Counted from the first letter of the stretch, positions 22,989-34,359 are shown. The stretch is 64,000 bases of DNA from Pyrenophora tritici-repentis (GCF_003171515.1 NC_089396.1:1860001-1924000); one strand, 5' to 3'. Made by a program: numbers and translations. The notes: generated by a model not told the origin, from the sequence alone.

Positions 22989-24559
22989 GCTTGAGCTTAC
23001 ACAAGCTGGCGCACTAGAACGCCTTGTAGCAGATTTTCCACTGGAACCATAGCTCCAGAGTTTCTTTTTGTGATTTTTGTTGCAAGTGCATTAGCACGAG
23101 CTAGCTGATCTATTTTCTGATCAATCGAAAAAATTGGACATTGTTCGACTGTACCAGACGCAACCTATCACTAGACGACTGCCGAAACTACCTATTCAAA
23201 CAGGCCTAGACGGCTTTCAGTCGACACTTCATTACTACACCAAGCAACTCAGCAGACTACTGTGCGTTCTAGCCTTCAGTCATTGGGAACTCGAGATCGA
23301 TGTATGGGATCTATCCGCTATGGATGCGGCATCATTGAGAAGCGTAAGGCCGTCCAGCATCAATACCTCGCGAGGAGATAATCTCATTCCGAAATGCCTC
23401 TACTACTATGAGACTCCATGCCGGACCCGGCAACATAATGACGATTTCTGTTGGACCTTGGTCCGCGGTTCAGAAGGCACGTCAAACCTGCTAAGTGGCG
23501 CATGCACTGAAGCGTCTCGGAATCGCGCGGAGGACAACGGGTATGCCGGAAAAGCTGAGAAGATGCCGCTTTCGTGTGGGACAAGAAATTAGACTGGTAT
23601 CAGGTCATCGACACCTGTGGATTGGAAGACGGAGCGGGAAAGGACTATTGCCCACGTTGAGCGGCTAGAGCCGCGTTTCAGCATCACAGCTGGCCATTTG
23701 GACGTCATAGCACGAGCAAAATGACTCGAACAAGAGCTACCTGGTAGTTAAGGGTGGATGTACTGTACATGCGATCGTTTCGCTAGAGTGATAGTCTGTT
23801 TGATTCTGCCTTGAAGCAAAGGTTTGGTACCTATTTCAAGTGAATATGCATAGTAAGAGAGGGATATAATGAAACCAACGAACGGGAGGTGTTCCTTCTG
23901 GAAGAATGTCAAGCACGTCAAGCTCCTGTCGGAGCTGTCGGAGCACCGTGCCGCTCAGCGAAGCGCTGGTCATGGCGCACAAGCCCCGCATCTCGGGAGC
24001 TAGCGTTTCACACCAGCCACCCAAACGGTACGACAGCATGACGGTTTCACATCTTCTTCCTTCGCGCTATCATTTCCAACGTTGCGAAGCAGCACGGACT
24101 CGAATCTGCTGGCGGCCCTGTATGATCTGCGTATCGTGATATGCCTCCTGCTAGGTTGCTTGGTGGCCAAGGGAATCTGGTTCCTCATGCGCTGGTTCCC
24201 CAGGCTCGATTCAGTTCCTCAGCCGTGTTTTCGAGGCCGTAATAACCGAGTTCGTTGTTTTGTGTTTGTCTTGCCATGATCTACCGGTGGTTGTTCCATG
24301 CGAAGGGATGGTTTTGCTGACCAGGGCATGCATCGTGACTTTGGAGTGCCTCGGCGACATCAGCCTTCTCTAGATGTATAAGAGGTGCCTTGGGACGCCT
24401 GGAAAGAAGCCCCATCAGCATCTTCAACCTCAGCCTTCTACGCCACTTTCACTTTCGCCTCTTTCATTCTTTTTTCCGCTGGCCGGTCACTCATTCAAAT
24501 CATAATCATTTACAGCCTTATCACCCTCATTTCGAGACCATAAACCTAAATCACTCAAT
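22989..24559. other. Intergenic between hAT copy 1 and secreted-protein gene
   Basis: 1.57 kb. No gene can be supported; minus-strand open stretches at 23836-24188 look mildly protein-like but have no start, splice or domain logic. A TATAAG box at about 24377 and the CT-rich stretch before 24560 probably belong to the next gene. Confidence 0.4.
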
Positions 24560-24900
24560 ATGCAGTTCACCACCACCGCCATCCTTTTCGCCCTTTCCGC
24601 TCTTGCAGCTGCTGCACCTCAGCCTCAAAATGCCGGCCGCCCTGTCCCCGCTGGCGCTTGCTGTGCTCCCAACGCAAGCTTGAAGCAGGATGTCTGCAAT
24701 GTCAACGGCCAGACTGGTCGATGCGTTCCTGACAGCATCAACAACTGTAAGTTTTCAAGCAAGCCAGAATTGCAACACCCAAAACTAACGCACACATAGG
24801 TGGCTCAGCATTGACCTGCATTGAGGACAACCGATTGACCTGCGACCCCAACACCCTTGAGCGTGGTCGCCCTCTCTGCCGCCGCACTCCTGGCGCGTAA
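24560..24900 (+). CDS. Small secreted cysteine-rich protein
   Basis: Two exons, 24560-24746 and 24800-24900 (donor GTAAGT, acceptor CATAG), give 95 residues. Residues 1-18 are a clear signal peptide (MQFTTTAILFALSALAAAA, small residues before the predicted cut). The mature part has eight cysteines at 34, 35, 46, 55, 63, 69, 77 and 89, starting with a CC pair; this is not the hydrophobin spacing. Eight Cys suggest four disulphides and an apoplastic or cell-wall role. Size and content fit effector-like proteins of plant-associated Dothideomycetes, but no function is shown. It lies 1.6 kb from the hAT/pogo block. Confidence 0.85.
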
Positions 24901-25376
24901 GCGGTTTTCCGCATACACTCCAGCTTTTGCAAGCGACATCGACTTGGTGGAGATGAACTAGGGATGGAAAACACAGAAAGTACATATATATACATTGTTC
25001 ATATTATGAGATCAGTCCGGATTAGAATAGGCGGGGTTAGTAGTGGAAGGCTTGGTTCACCATGCCTGAACAGCAGCAGCGGCTCCATCTGGCAGCAATG
25101 AAGATGTTTTATCACTACTATATTTGTTCATGTATGCTTTTGTGATGTCTTTTGCATGTGATAATTACTAAAGGTCACTACATGGTCTTCTCCCCAACAA
25201 GCCTTGGACTATTCGATAATCTGCCCAGTAAACACATGCGCGCAAAGATTGAGGACCTTCCTGGTAATGTGAGCAACAAAAAATGGTTATACTGAGCTCT
25301 TTCTGCAATAACTGACGAAGTACTCGAGGGAAATAAGTGAGTCATGCTTTCGTAAGTCTTGACCTGACCTTGCGAA
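24901..25376. other. Convergent 3' intergenic region
   Basis: Between the plus-strand secreted-protein gene and the minus-strand RING gene. Nothing supportable was seen apart from expected 3' untranslated sequence. Confidence 0.45.
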
Positions 25377-26546
25377 CTATCTCTGTATTTCCTTGTTCGT
25401 ACCCATTTCTTTCCATACCTCCATTTCGAATTTGAGTTCCTCCTCAAACTCAGCAAGATTTCTGCACATAGTATCAAAATCTCTTATTCTCTCCTGAATC
25501 CAGTCCAGCTCTGCTTCACAGTTAGGACTACACTCATTACTAAACTGGTATTTGGGCTCTGGAAAGAGCTCTCCACGGCAAACACAGCAAGTGTGGCTAC
25601 CCTTCGTTTTGACATGGACCCAAGTTTCAAGGCAAGAGCGGCAATAGACATGTTCACATGACGTGCGTACACCTGAAGAAGTGATTTCATCCTGGCAGAT
25701 GACGCACCGCTCATCAACATCTTGCTTGAGGGGACTGGAGATTCTTTCGACAGGAATGGGCGACCCGACCCACTTCAATCTGGCATCGTGGTAAGATGAC
25801 CAGATATCTCCACAAAAGACATCCAGTGTGGCTCGTAGCTTATGTAGAGATTCGTGCACGGAGTATTTTAAGGGTGCACGAAGATGTGAGTAAATCTCTC
25901 TCATTTCATCGTTGACATTATCATCATCAGGTGATCTCCCATGCAGACGGTTGTTGTAGAATTGTAGCTGAAGGATTAAGATCCAAACTTGACAATTATG
26001 GATATCGTTGGAGATATTCTCTTTCTTATATGGTATAGCCTCTTGAGCGCTGATTTCGCGACGCCACAAAGAAGCCTTTGCCTTGCCATACTCGCAATAG
26101 AGTGTGTGCAGAATCTCTGCCGCTACCTTCACGGTATTGGATTGTGAATCGATAGGTAGGCAAGCGGCAGCATCTAGCAGCGTCGAGAAGTGTATACTAA
26201 AACGGGGGTGTTCTAGTGCCATTCTCCAACGTCGGCCGCGGCATGGGTCTTGGTCGGGAAGGCATTTGGAAAAGTCAAGGAGAGAGGAGAGGCTGGACAT
26301 CAGAGCCAGAGGTCCATCAGCCGTAGAAACCTCAGGATGAGACTTATAAGCCAGACGGTTCAAAGGTGTATCTCCAAAAAGGTATTCTAGCAATGCTCGG
26401 GCGAATGGTGATCGGATAACACCATTGCTGCCTCTTGAGCGTTGGTCCGCGTTTCGCAAAATGCAATCAAGATGTCTCGTGATATCTGAGCCAAAATTCA
26501 CTGTAGTAAACGGTTGTGAAAGGGTCAAGTCGCTTGGGTTGCTCAT
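25377..26546 (-). CDS. RING-finger protein, putative E3 ubiquitin ligase
   Basis: Single exon, 389 residues from ATG 26546 (MSNPSDLTLSQPF). The frame is open upstream to 26897 but that stretch covers promoter-like DNA with phased CACGTG boxes, so the inner ATG is preferred. A C3HC4 RING finger spans about residues 281-325: CVICQDE, TSCEHVYCRSC and CCVCRGE supply the Cys/His ligands. The N-terminal ~270 residues are helical and of unknown fold; the last 45 are Glu-rich and probably coiled. The RING type transfers ubiquitin from an E2 to substrates; the substrate is unknown. Confidence 0.84.
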   Translation of the reverse strand: MSNPSDLTLSQPFTTVNFGSDITRHLDCILRNADQRSRGSNGVIRSPFARALLEYLFGDTPLNRLAYKSHPEVSTADGPLALMSSLSSLLDFSKCLPDQDPCRGRRWRMALEHPRFSIHFSTLLDAAACLPIDSQSNTVKVAAEILHTLYCEYGKAKASLWRREISAQEAIPYKKENISNDIHNCQVWILILQLQFYNNRLHGRSPDDDNVNDEMREIYSHLRAPLKYSVHESLHKLRATLDVFCGDIWSSYHDARLKWVGSPIPVERISSPLKQDVDERCVICQDEITSSGVRTSCEHVYCRSCLETWVHVKTKGSHTCCVCRGELFPEPKYQFSNECSPNCEAELDWIQERIRDFDTMCRNLAEFEEELKFEMEVWKEMGTNKEIQR

Positions 26547-26737
26547 CGTGGTCAGTGGTTTGAAGAGCTTTTCGGGTGGGTTGATGCACAAGATGGTAGG
26601 TAGATTGCTGACTATGAAACAGGAGAAGGAACGACTTATATAAAAGCCCTTGTACGCATGTGTGCCTAACCATGGATAGTGATGGATGTTTCTTGAAATA
26701 TGTGGGGTTTTTGTGACGGTTATGAGGAGAAGCGGAT

Positions 26738-26761
26738 CACGTGTTTCACGTGTGTCACGTG
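26738..26761. promoter_or_regulatory. Three CACGTG boxes at exact 9-bp spacing
   Basis: CACGTG occurs at 26738-26743, 26747-26752 and 26756-26761, each within a TCACGTGnn unit, 192-215 bp upstream of the RING gene ATG. CACGTG is the core site of bHLH regulators in fungi. A TACGTCA-like site follows at about 26770. Role in RING gene control is inferred from position. Confidence 0.5.
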
Positions 26762-27649
26762 ATGGTGATACGTCATGTAAAATAGACCCTGCTGCTGCCT
26801 TTGTAGCAAGGCCAGCAGACAACAACGAAAACACACACAGACAGACAGCGAATACACTGATGACTGCCTCGCGCGGACACACTTTGATTGACTGCATTGT
26901 ACTGCAACAGTTTTACTAGTGTACCATGGTATTGCATCCTAGCATATCTCCAACTCAAAATTTTTATACAGGCAGAGACAAGCTATTGTTGTAGCGTTAG
27001 ACCTATTATAGTACATCCTGAATGCACGTCTATTATTCCTACCTGCGAGTCCATACAGTGACACTACTAGACTTGCTACCGTGTTGCACACCCCCACTGT
27101 CGCCCCGTATGCCAATGCCTTCGATTACGTAACTCTGAATAAGAAGAAATCTTTGTATCAATAAGCCGACCGTTCGAGGTGATTACTGAAGCCCATCTTG
27201 CTACACTTAGTCTCTACAGAAGTGATTCTTCTTGGCAGGCTACCTGTGTCACCGCCTCTCGACTTGTGCTCCAAAGGCGGCTCCTGCCAAGTTCGCGAAA
27301 GTCAACTCGTCTGCATGTGTAAAATCATAGCATAAGGGGTATCGCGTCATTGTCGTGCTGATAATGGTAACGCGGCCATCTTGCAGTAGTCAACGCAAAA
27401 CGATATCGAAATGCACCAAACAGCGAACTGGAACCACGAATTAAGTTAGTCGGGCCGAAGAGGTCGTGCCACGTCGCGTCACGGAATGAGATTTTAGCGA
27501 TGCGGCTTAACTATCGATTGTGTACCTCGGTAAGTACGACTCCGAAAAACGAACTTCACCACTCCACTCCTTACAACCGCGTGAATTAAGCGTTTACTTA
27601 GCGCCAGATCTCCCCAACCGAAGCTACTAAATACCTAATTCATGCCACA
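26762..27649. other. Divergent intergenic region
   Basis: Between the RING gene promoter and the NTPase gene start. No gene is supported; short ORFs only. Confidence 0.45.
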
Positions 27650-29284
27650 ATGAATGGTACTTCGGGATTTGCACAGTCCGAGGTTACTGAGCAAAAGCTC
27701 CGAATAGAAAAATTCGTGGGAGAGTACAATGAGATGCGACTGAAGACGCGCGCGGTGATTGATATTCAACATTCGACGCCGTATGACTTTGATCACCTTG
27801 GACGCATTTTAAGGGAGCGTTATCCAGAATATGAACCATATCTATACGATTTTCTTTGCGAGTATGCCGCCACCCACAGCATTTCATTGCCAGAAGTTTC
27901 TAATAACACATAGTCTCGGTGAAGCAATGGCTCTTGTTGGTCTTACGAGTCCCACTCCTCTTCCTTGGAGACTAATGTAATTTTAGGCGGACCTGACCGA
28001 GTGCGATATCAATGGTCGTGGTAAATTTCTCAACCGCAATGAAGCCATACGGATACTCAACAGAGACTACATCTTCGTGTCTGATCCAAACAGCAAGGAT
28101 GATAGAATTGTACAAACACGGAGAATGGCCGAAAGATATGTAACAGAGTAAATTACATCAACTCTTTCTTAAGGTTCACATACTGAATGATTGCAGATAC
28201 GAGATTGAAAGTATGAAGGCAGCAGAAGATGATCAAGCGCTGTTTGGGGATGACTTGGGAGAAGATCACACGCGTCAATACAGAATGAAATTGACTAAAA
28301 TAGGGAAAAGGTTTATCCAAGCAGTCTGGATGCGATATCACAATGGTGCGTTTCGTGGGGTCAGTGAAACCTTCATTGGCTGGGATGAAGTTCGAGACCA
28401 GCTCTATGCGCGAAGGCCTTGGCGTAGGAAAGTAATTTTGGCTGCATTACGGAGGTATGGGAACGAGCGAAGGGGACAATTGGTAGATCGGCTAACGCAA
28501 TGTAGGCTTCGCATTCATGGTACCCACGGTGACGAGAACGGCCTGCTTCTTCCTTGGGTGAAAAGAAGGCAGAGGCAGGAACATCGTAGGCGTGCTCAGA
28601 TTGAATTATTCACAGTCAAAACAGCTAAACCGTGGGTCGCAAGGTCGCAGCCTGCTGTAACTCCTAGCGTGATACCACAGGCAGGTTTATCTCCACCTCT
28701 GAATACGCAGCCTTCATCATCTTTAGCCGAAATATCAACCCCCTACAACACCTCTGAGGCAAACATGGCCGTTGAACCTAAGCATGCCGAGTAGGTTGAA
28801 GTCCTTTGGTTACAAATTCAAGGTATACTAACCACTTTGATAGTACAGACAAGAACGACGGAGACGAAACAAAACGTAGCAGCCACGGATTATCGCCCCT
28901 TGAGAGTTCTGAGCAACCGGCGGGTTTACTTACACCTCCACAAGATAGCGCGCCAACCAGTCCGTTGCAAGCAAGTTCCCCTCCGCAGATTGAAATAAGT
29001 CGCTGGATTGAAGAAATGTACTACAGGGTGGGATTCGGTAATGATAGTAACCCAGGATTTGTTGGCTGGAAGAAGTTCCTCGCTGAACTCCTAGCTATGA
29101 AGCCCGCTGTCGAACATGCGCAAGTAAAGTCGGAGTTGACTTGGTAGGCAAGCATATCTGTACATCTGACTGATGTATGCTAATCAGTCCCAGGCTTCGC
29201 AAACCTGGCCATGCCGAGAGTTTACCTCGTCCACAGGAAGTAGATCAGGCAAGGGCCAAAGCTCGCAAGCAAAACCGGGCCGTA

Positions 29285-31392
29285 ACGTGTCCGTGCACCT
29301 CATGCCCGGATTCATCTCATGCCCCGCCGAACACCGACGCGTGTCTCAATACTACAACTTTGACGCGCAATAACTCCACAACTATGGCTCCGATTGATGA
29401 AGCGATTGCAGATTTAGAATCGCGCGATCCAGGAGAGAAATTCACATTAAAAGAAGTTGCTGAAAAATGGGGGGTTAACCGCTCAACGCTAGGGCGAAGA
29501 TGGAGGCGCGTGACAGGGCCTAGGAGCGATGGATACGCTCAGCAGCAAGCTATCGGCCCACAACAAGAGTTAGAGCTTGTACGATATATCACTAAGCTCA
29601 CTAAGCAAGGCCTACCTCCTACAAGAGAGATGATCAGGAATTTCTCATCAGAAGTAGCCCATCAGCAGCTCAGCGAGAGCTGGGTTACTCGCTTCATTAA
29701 CCGACACGAGATCTATCTTATCTCAAAGTGGACCACCGCCATGGATCGTACGCGCCACCTGGCTGATTCTGAGTCAAAGTATAGACTCTACTTCGAGCTG
29801 CTGCACCAGAAGATCACCGAATACCACCTAGAGGCTCGAGATATATACAATATGGATGAAAAGGGCTTCCTTATTGGTATGATAGGCAGGAGTAAGAGGA
29901 TATTTAGCAGGCGTCAATGGGATAAGAAAGAGGTTCGAGCATCTCTCCAGGATGGATCACGCGAGTTTCTGACACTCCTGGCCTGCTGCTGCGCCGATGG
30001 GAGCTCGCTGCCTCCAGCCCTTATCTACGCAGCTAAAAATGGAGCCATACGATCGAGTTGGGTGGAGGATATTAAGGCAGGAGAACATGAGGTCTTTGTC
30101 TCATCATCTCTAACAGGCTGGTCAAACAATGACGTAGGCCTAGCTTGGCTAGAGCAGGTGTTTGATCGCTATACAAAGCAGCGATCAGGGAGATGGCGAT
30201 TGCTCATCCTTGATGGCCATGGATCTCACCTCACGATGGAGTTTATCAAGTACTGCGATCGCCATAGGATCCTCCTCATGATCCTTCCTCCCCATTCGAC
30301 TCATACGCTCCAGCCGCTCGATGTAGTGCTGTTCAAGCCACTCTCTCAAGCCTACTCCAACGAGCTCACTAACCATCTCTACAAGGCTCAAGGCCTCATT
30401 CCAATTAAGAAAGGAGACTTCTTCCCACTCTTCTGGAGAGCTTGGCAGGCCTCGTTTAAGCAATCAACTATATTAAAAGCGTTTGAAGCTACTGGTATAT
30501 GGCCAATAGATCCCAACGTTATCCTTCGTAGATTTGCCAGCACGCCAGAAGCTGAGAGAAGCTCATCTTCAGGGCTCTCTGATCATGACTGGAGAAAGCT
30601 CGATCGGTTAGTACGAGCTGCTGTCAATGATAGCCATCAGTATGAGGCAAGAAAGCTGCGCTCAAGCGTTCACCATCTCTCTGTGCAGTATAAGCTTTTA
30701 CAGCATGAGAACGAGGGCTTAAAGGAGGCTCTTCAACATAAAAAGAAGCATAAGAAGAAGGGCAAAGCTCTTGACCTTCAACAGCGCCAGGAGTATCACG
30801 GTGGCTCTGTCTTCTGGTCTCCTCGCAAGATACGCGAGGCTCGAGCTAGAGAAGTAGTACGGGAGCGAGATAAGATAGAGGAGAAACTCCAAAAAGCACA
30901 GGCCAAGAAGCAGCGTGAGGAGGTTCAACTGCAGCGTCAAGTTAAGCTCGAGGAGAAGCGTGTAGAGAGGCAGAGGCTCAAGGAGATAAGGGAGCTTGAG
31001 CGAGCTGAGAAAGCAGCTGAACGCGCGCGCAAAGTTGAAGCTCAACACCAGAAAAAAGCCACCCAACAAGCTCAACAACGCAAGCGTAAAGCCTCAAGAG
31101 CGCCCTCTTCTAAGAACAAGCGTCAAAAACGAGCGATGGAGGATAGAGCTCGCGATAGAGTTGCATCTCCTCCATCGCCTCCACCACCAAAGACCACATC
31201 ACGTGGCCGCAACGTCAACCTCCCACAAAAATTCAGATAGTACAAGTTAATCGCAAGTATCTAATTACTGCAATGCTATGTTTTTATTAATATTAAGCTA
31301 TTGTGTGGTGTTGTACAGCTTCAAATTTGAGATCGCTAAGATGGTGTTCGCGGGGCATGAGATGAATCCGGGCACAAGGTGCACGGACACGT
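29285..31392 (+). mobile_element. Pogo/Fot1-type transposon, copy 2, intact
   Basis: A 2,108-bp element with TA at both borders (29283-29284 and 31393-31394) and inverted repeats of about 43 bp with two mismatches, starting ACGTGTCCGTGCACC on the left. It carries one uninterrupted transposase gene in the same direction as the host NTPase gene. Intact ends and an intact coding frame suggest a recent insertion that may still be mobile (inference). Confidence 0.93.
29384..31240 (+). CDS. Pogo-type DDE transposase, intact
   Basis: 618 residues from ATG 29384 (MAPIDEAIADLESRDPGEKF). Domains: N-terminal helix-turn-helix (FTLKEVAEKWGVNRSTLGRR), CENP-B-type DNA-binding region (GLPPTREMIRNFSSEV to ESWVTRFINRHE), and the DDE superfamily endonuclease core with YNMDEKGFLIG, LLILDGHGSH and HSTHTLQPLDVVLFKPL giving the three acidic residues. 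The C-terminal ~150 residues are Lys/Glu/Arg-rich coiled coil ending in a nuclear-localisation-like KRKAS/KNKRQKR region. It cuts and pastes the element at TA sites. The same frame is open upstream through the left inverted repeat into the host exon, so a longer fused product is possible. Confidence 0.94.
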   Translation: MAPIDEAIADLESRDPGEKFTLKEVAEKWGVNRSTLGRRWRRVTGPRSDGYAQQQAIGPQQELELVRYITKLTKQGLPPTREMIRNFSSEVAHQQLSESWVTRFINRHEIYLISKWTTAMDRTRHLADSESKYRLYFELLHQKITEYHLEARDIYNMDEKGFLIGMIGRSKRIFSRRQWDKKEVRASLQDGSREFLTLLACCCADGSSLPPALIYAAKNGAIRSSWVEDIKAGEHEVFVSSSLTGWSNNDVGLAWLEQVFDRYTKQRSGRWRLLILDGHGSHLTMEFIKYCDRHRILLMILPPHSTHTLQPLDVVLFKPLSQAYSNELTNHLYKAQGLIPIKKGDFFPLFWRAWQASFKQSTILKAFEATGIWPIDPNVILRRFASTPEAERSSSSGLSDHDWRKLDRLVRAAVNDSHQYEARKLRSSVHHLSVQYKLLQHENEGLKEALQHKKKHKKKGKALDLQQRQEYHGGSVFWSPRKIREARAREVVRERDKIEEKLQKAQAKKQREEVQLQRQVKLEEKRVERQRLKEIRELERAEKAAERARKVEAQHQKKATQQAQQRKRKASRAPSSKNKRQKRAMEDRARDRVASPPSPPPPKTTSRGRNVNLPQKFR

Positions 31393-34359
31393 TACAGATA
31401 CAACAGCGCGACCCACCACGGACCTCCGCGCCGCAACTTCCGAGCGCACGGGCCGTCTCATCATCAATCTCTACCTCGCACGCGCAAACACCGCAAGATA
31501 TTGGACCGTCTTCTCCTGTGTCTTCGGTTATATATACTTCCACGGTACCGCAGACATCTGATCCAGACATCCCTGCTTCACAGCCTGTCGGAGAAGCGTC
31601 CGTACCTTCCCCACCATTGGGACTTGGAAAATCAACGCCGCCTGCGCAACCTTTGGCCCCACAACAATCAAGTTCGCAACCATCAGATACACCATCATCA
31701 CCGAAAGTATCGTTGGTAGCAATATCAGAAGCAGAATGCCCATCGGACGATCATTCTGAGCAGCCAGCAGCGACTGAGAACAGCGTTGGATCCCGAAGTG
31801 CGCAGTTTCAAGCCGCACTTTTCAATTTCAGCTCTGAACAGAAGGCTCTAAGAGAGAATGTTTTCAGCTTCGTTCAGCCAACCACGTTTGGAACGATTGA
31901 CAAAAGCAGCAATGCACCCCCATTAGTCTTTGGGGCGACTCTCCTGCCATTTTCAGGCGAAAGCAAGAGAAAGGATACGAAGCTGGCTGACGGTACTGCG
32001 AGCGTCGAGTTGCAGTCCATTGGGTGGGAAAAGAGTCTTCAAAAACTATCTGGTGAAAGCAGTAATGTTGGCAGATTAACCTTCCCAGCAAACAATGCTC
32101 AACATAACCCCACCGGCAAGAGCGAATCCACACAGTGCACGATTCATGCTCCTTCATCATCGAAAACATTCCGAGATGAAATACAGGTACATTATGATCA
32201 ATTTGCACGAGCCGCGTTGAAGCTGACAGGTACGGTAGCAAAACGTCACAACACTCATAAAGAAAGATCCAGCACCCACTGCTACGCTCTACAAGGCGCC
32301 GTCTGGTAAAGAGGTGAGACGGAATATCTATAAACTTCGTATGGGAGCTGAAGAAACCAATCCTAGCCTGTTACTGCCAGCACATCCGTTGCTGGGCCTA
32401 GCGCTCCTGTTCGTACCAACGGTCAGAGTCTGCCCACTACTGCTAGCACATCTGCTTCTGCGTCTATTCCTATCCGTGTCAACGGTCCTATTCAACCTGT
32501 CCGTGCTAGCGTATCTGCTTCTCGGCCTAGCACTTCCAGCCTCACCAACAGTCGTAGCCAGCCAGCTATTGCTAGCACATCTGCGCCTACTAATTCCATC
32601 CGAGCCAACGATCATAGCCAGCCTGATACGCAGGAGAGGTCTACCGCATCCGTTCAGCCCACAATTATTAGGAACCCATCCAATTTCAACCGCTTCAGCT
32701 TGCTCTTGAAAAAGGGTCGAAATGGCGGAAAGGCTAATATCATCCAGCGTGATATTCGACAAGGACCCTTACTTTCCGGTGAGATCGTCGAAAAATTCTC
32801 CAAAACCCTTGTCCCTCAATACGGTCTTCTGGGAAGTCTCGCAGGGGAGGATGTGTCGTCGCCGAGCTCACAAATCTTCTCCAATCCTAGCACTCCGTTT
32901 TCAGCATTTATCTGTGGTGTTCAGGGCAGCGGGAAGAGCCATACAACAGCCTGCTTGCTCGAAAATTCGATGATCTGCTCCGACAACATTGGTCGGCTTC
33001 GCGGTTCGGTCTCTAGTCTCGTTTTCAGCTATGGCAGTAGCGATGGCAACAACATCAGTGAAGTTGCATATCTGGGTGCATCAAAACCTGGCTTCGACAA
33101 CCATCATGCAAAAAAGGTTACAGTACTGGTTTCGCCTTCCAACAAAGCAATTGGAAAGCGCTATGAAGAGTTGCCTAATGTGAGGGCGATACCGTTCTAT
33201 CTCAATGCCAAGACCCTTACTATCCATGCTATGACGATGCTCATGGCGTTTGATGAGAAGGCGGTAAAACCGATGTGAGGATCCCTGAGAGCCTACCATA
33301 TGGACAAGCGCTAACAGGTTTTGCTCAACGCAGGTACATGTCGATTGTTGAGTCTGTCCTCCGCGATATGGCAACTAAGTCTCTCAGTGACAATGCGCCA
33401 CTCAACTACCACGATTTCAAAAATAGAATAAAGAACGAGGGTCTCGATCCCAAACAGAAGAAGACGCTTGACAACCGTCTGAAAGTCCTTGAAACATTCC
33501 TGGATCTCAATGGTAGATTTCCACAACCGCAATACGCGCCCGGCGAGATCACTATCATGGACTTATCCGACAATCAGCTTTCATCAACCACCGCCTGTAT
33601 TCTCTTCAAGCTTGGGTTGGAAAACTTTCTCAAGTCATCCGCCACTGGGAAAATGGTGGTGCTGGACGAAGCACACAAGTACATGGGCGATACTCCAGGC
33701 GCCAAACTATTCAGCGATGGCCTCGGACGAGCTATTCGCGAGATGCGACACGAAGGTCTCCGCGTCATCATATCAACACAAGAGCCCACGGTGGCGAACG
33801 AACTCATCGCTCTTTGTTCAGTCACTATCATCCATCGCTTTAGCAGCCCTACCTGGTACTCTGCACTCAAGAAGCATATCAACGCGTTGGACGAGGAGCA
33901 AAACATCATGCATCAGATTGAAGAGCTGAGTACTGGTGAGGCGTTGGTGTATGCGCCGACCGCTGTGCTTAAAGAGAACGATGATGGCAGCTTGGTTAAG
34001 GCGACAGGTCGGTTTTTGAAGATTGATGTTCGTGATAGGGTCACGGAAGATGGTGGCGAATCCCGCTTGGCTGCTTGAGTGCGTATTTCCCTAGTTCTCC
34101 TAAATGGTTTAGCTTGATCATAGATCTATAGTTACTCTTTATCGCGGAGGCTTCCTGCAAGCTTTTCGTAGTCTCAGTGTACAGCACTGTTTTTGTTTTA
34201 CTCGCCGAAAGCATCTTGCTACGCGGTCTCATGTCGCGTACTTAGATTGATAGACAGGTAGATGGGTTAGATGGGTTTTCACAACAGAAGTTTCGTTGCA
34301 TAGTAACAAGTGAATTCTTTACATCGAATGTTTCTACTTCGCTGCAATATGCATCAATT

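Larger units (their letters stand above)
27650..34078 (+). pseudogene. Large fungal P-loop NTPase gene split by a pogo transposon
   Basis: Host exons fit as 27650-27895, 27987-28147, 28197-28790, 28844-29143, 29188-29284, then after the transposon 31395-32186, 32263-32313, 32367-33274 and 33334-34078; all phases add up to about 1,297 residues if the insert and one TA are left out. The N-terminal third is basic and unknown (IEKFVGEYNEMRLKTRAVID, RFIQAVWMRYHNGAFRGVSE). A long Ser/Pro-rich linker follows. The C-terminal domain is an ATPase with Walker A GVQGSGKSHTT, Walker B KMVVLDEAHKYMG and RVIISTQEPTVANEL, resembling HerA/FtsK-type motors. The first donor (GTTTCT) is weak. The insertion puts a foreign ORF and stop into mid-gene, so the full protein cannot be made from this copy unless the element is removed. 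Confidence 0.75.

Noticed and set aside
23134..24279. ORFs of 60-150 codons between hAT copy 1 and the secreted-protein gene
   Set aside because: No recognisable domain, signal peptide or splice structure on either strand.
31528..32762. Minus- and other-frame ORFs across the Ser/Pro-rich linker
   Set aside because: The plus-strand host exons explain this DNA with consistent phases; the other frames are low-complexity shadows.
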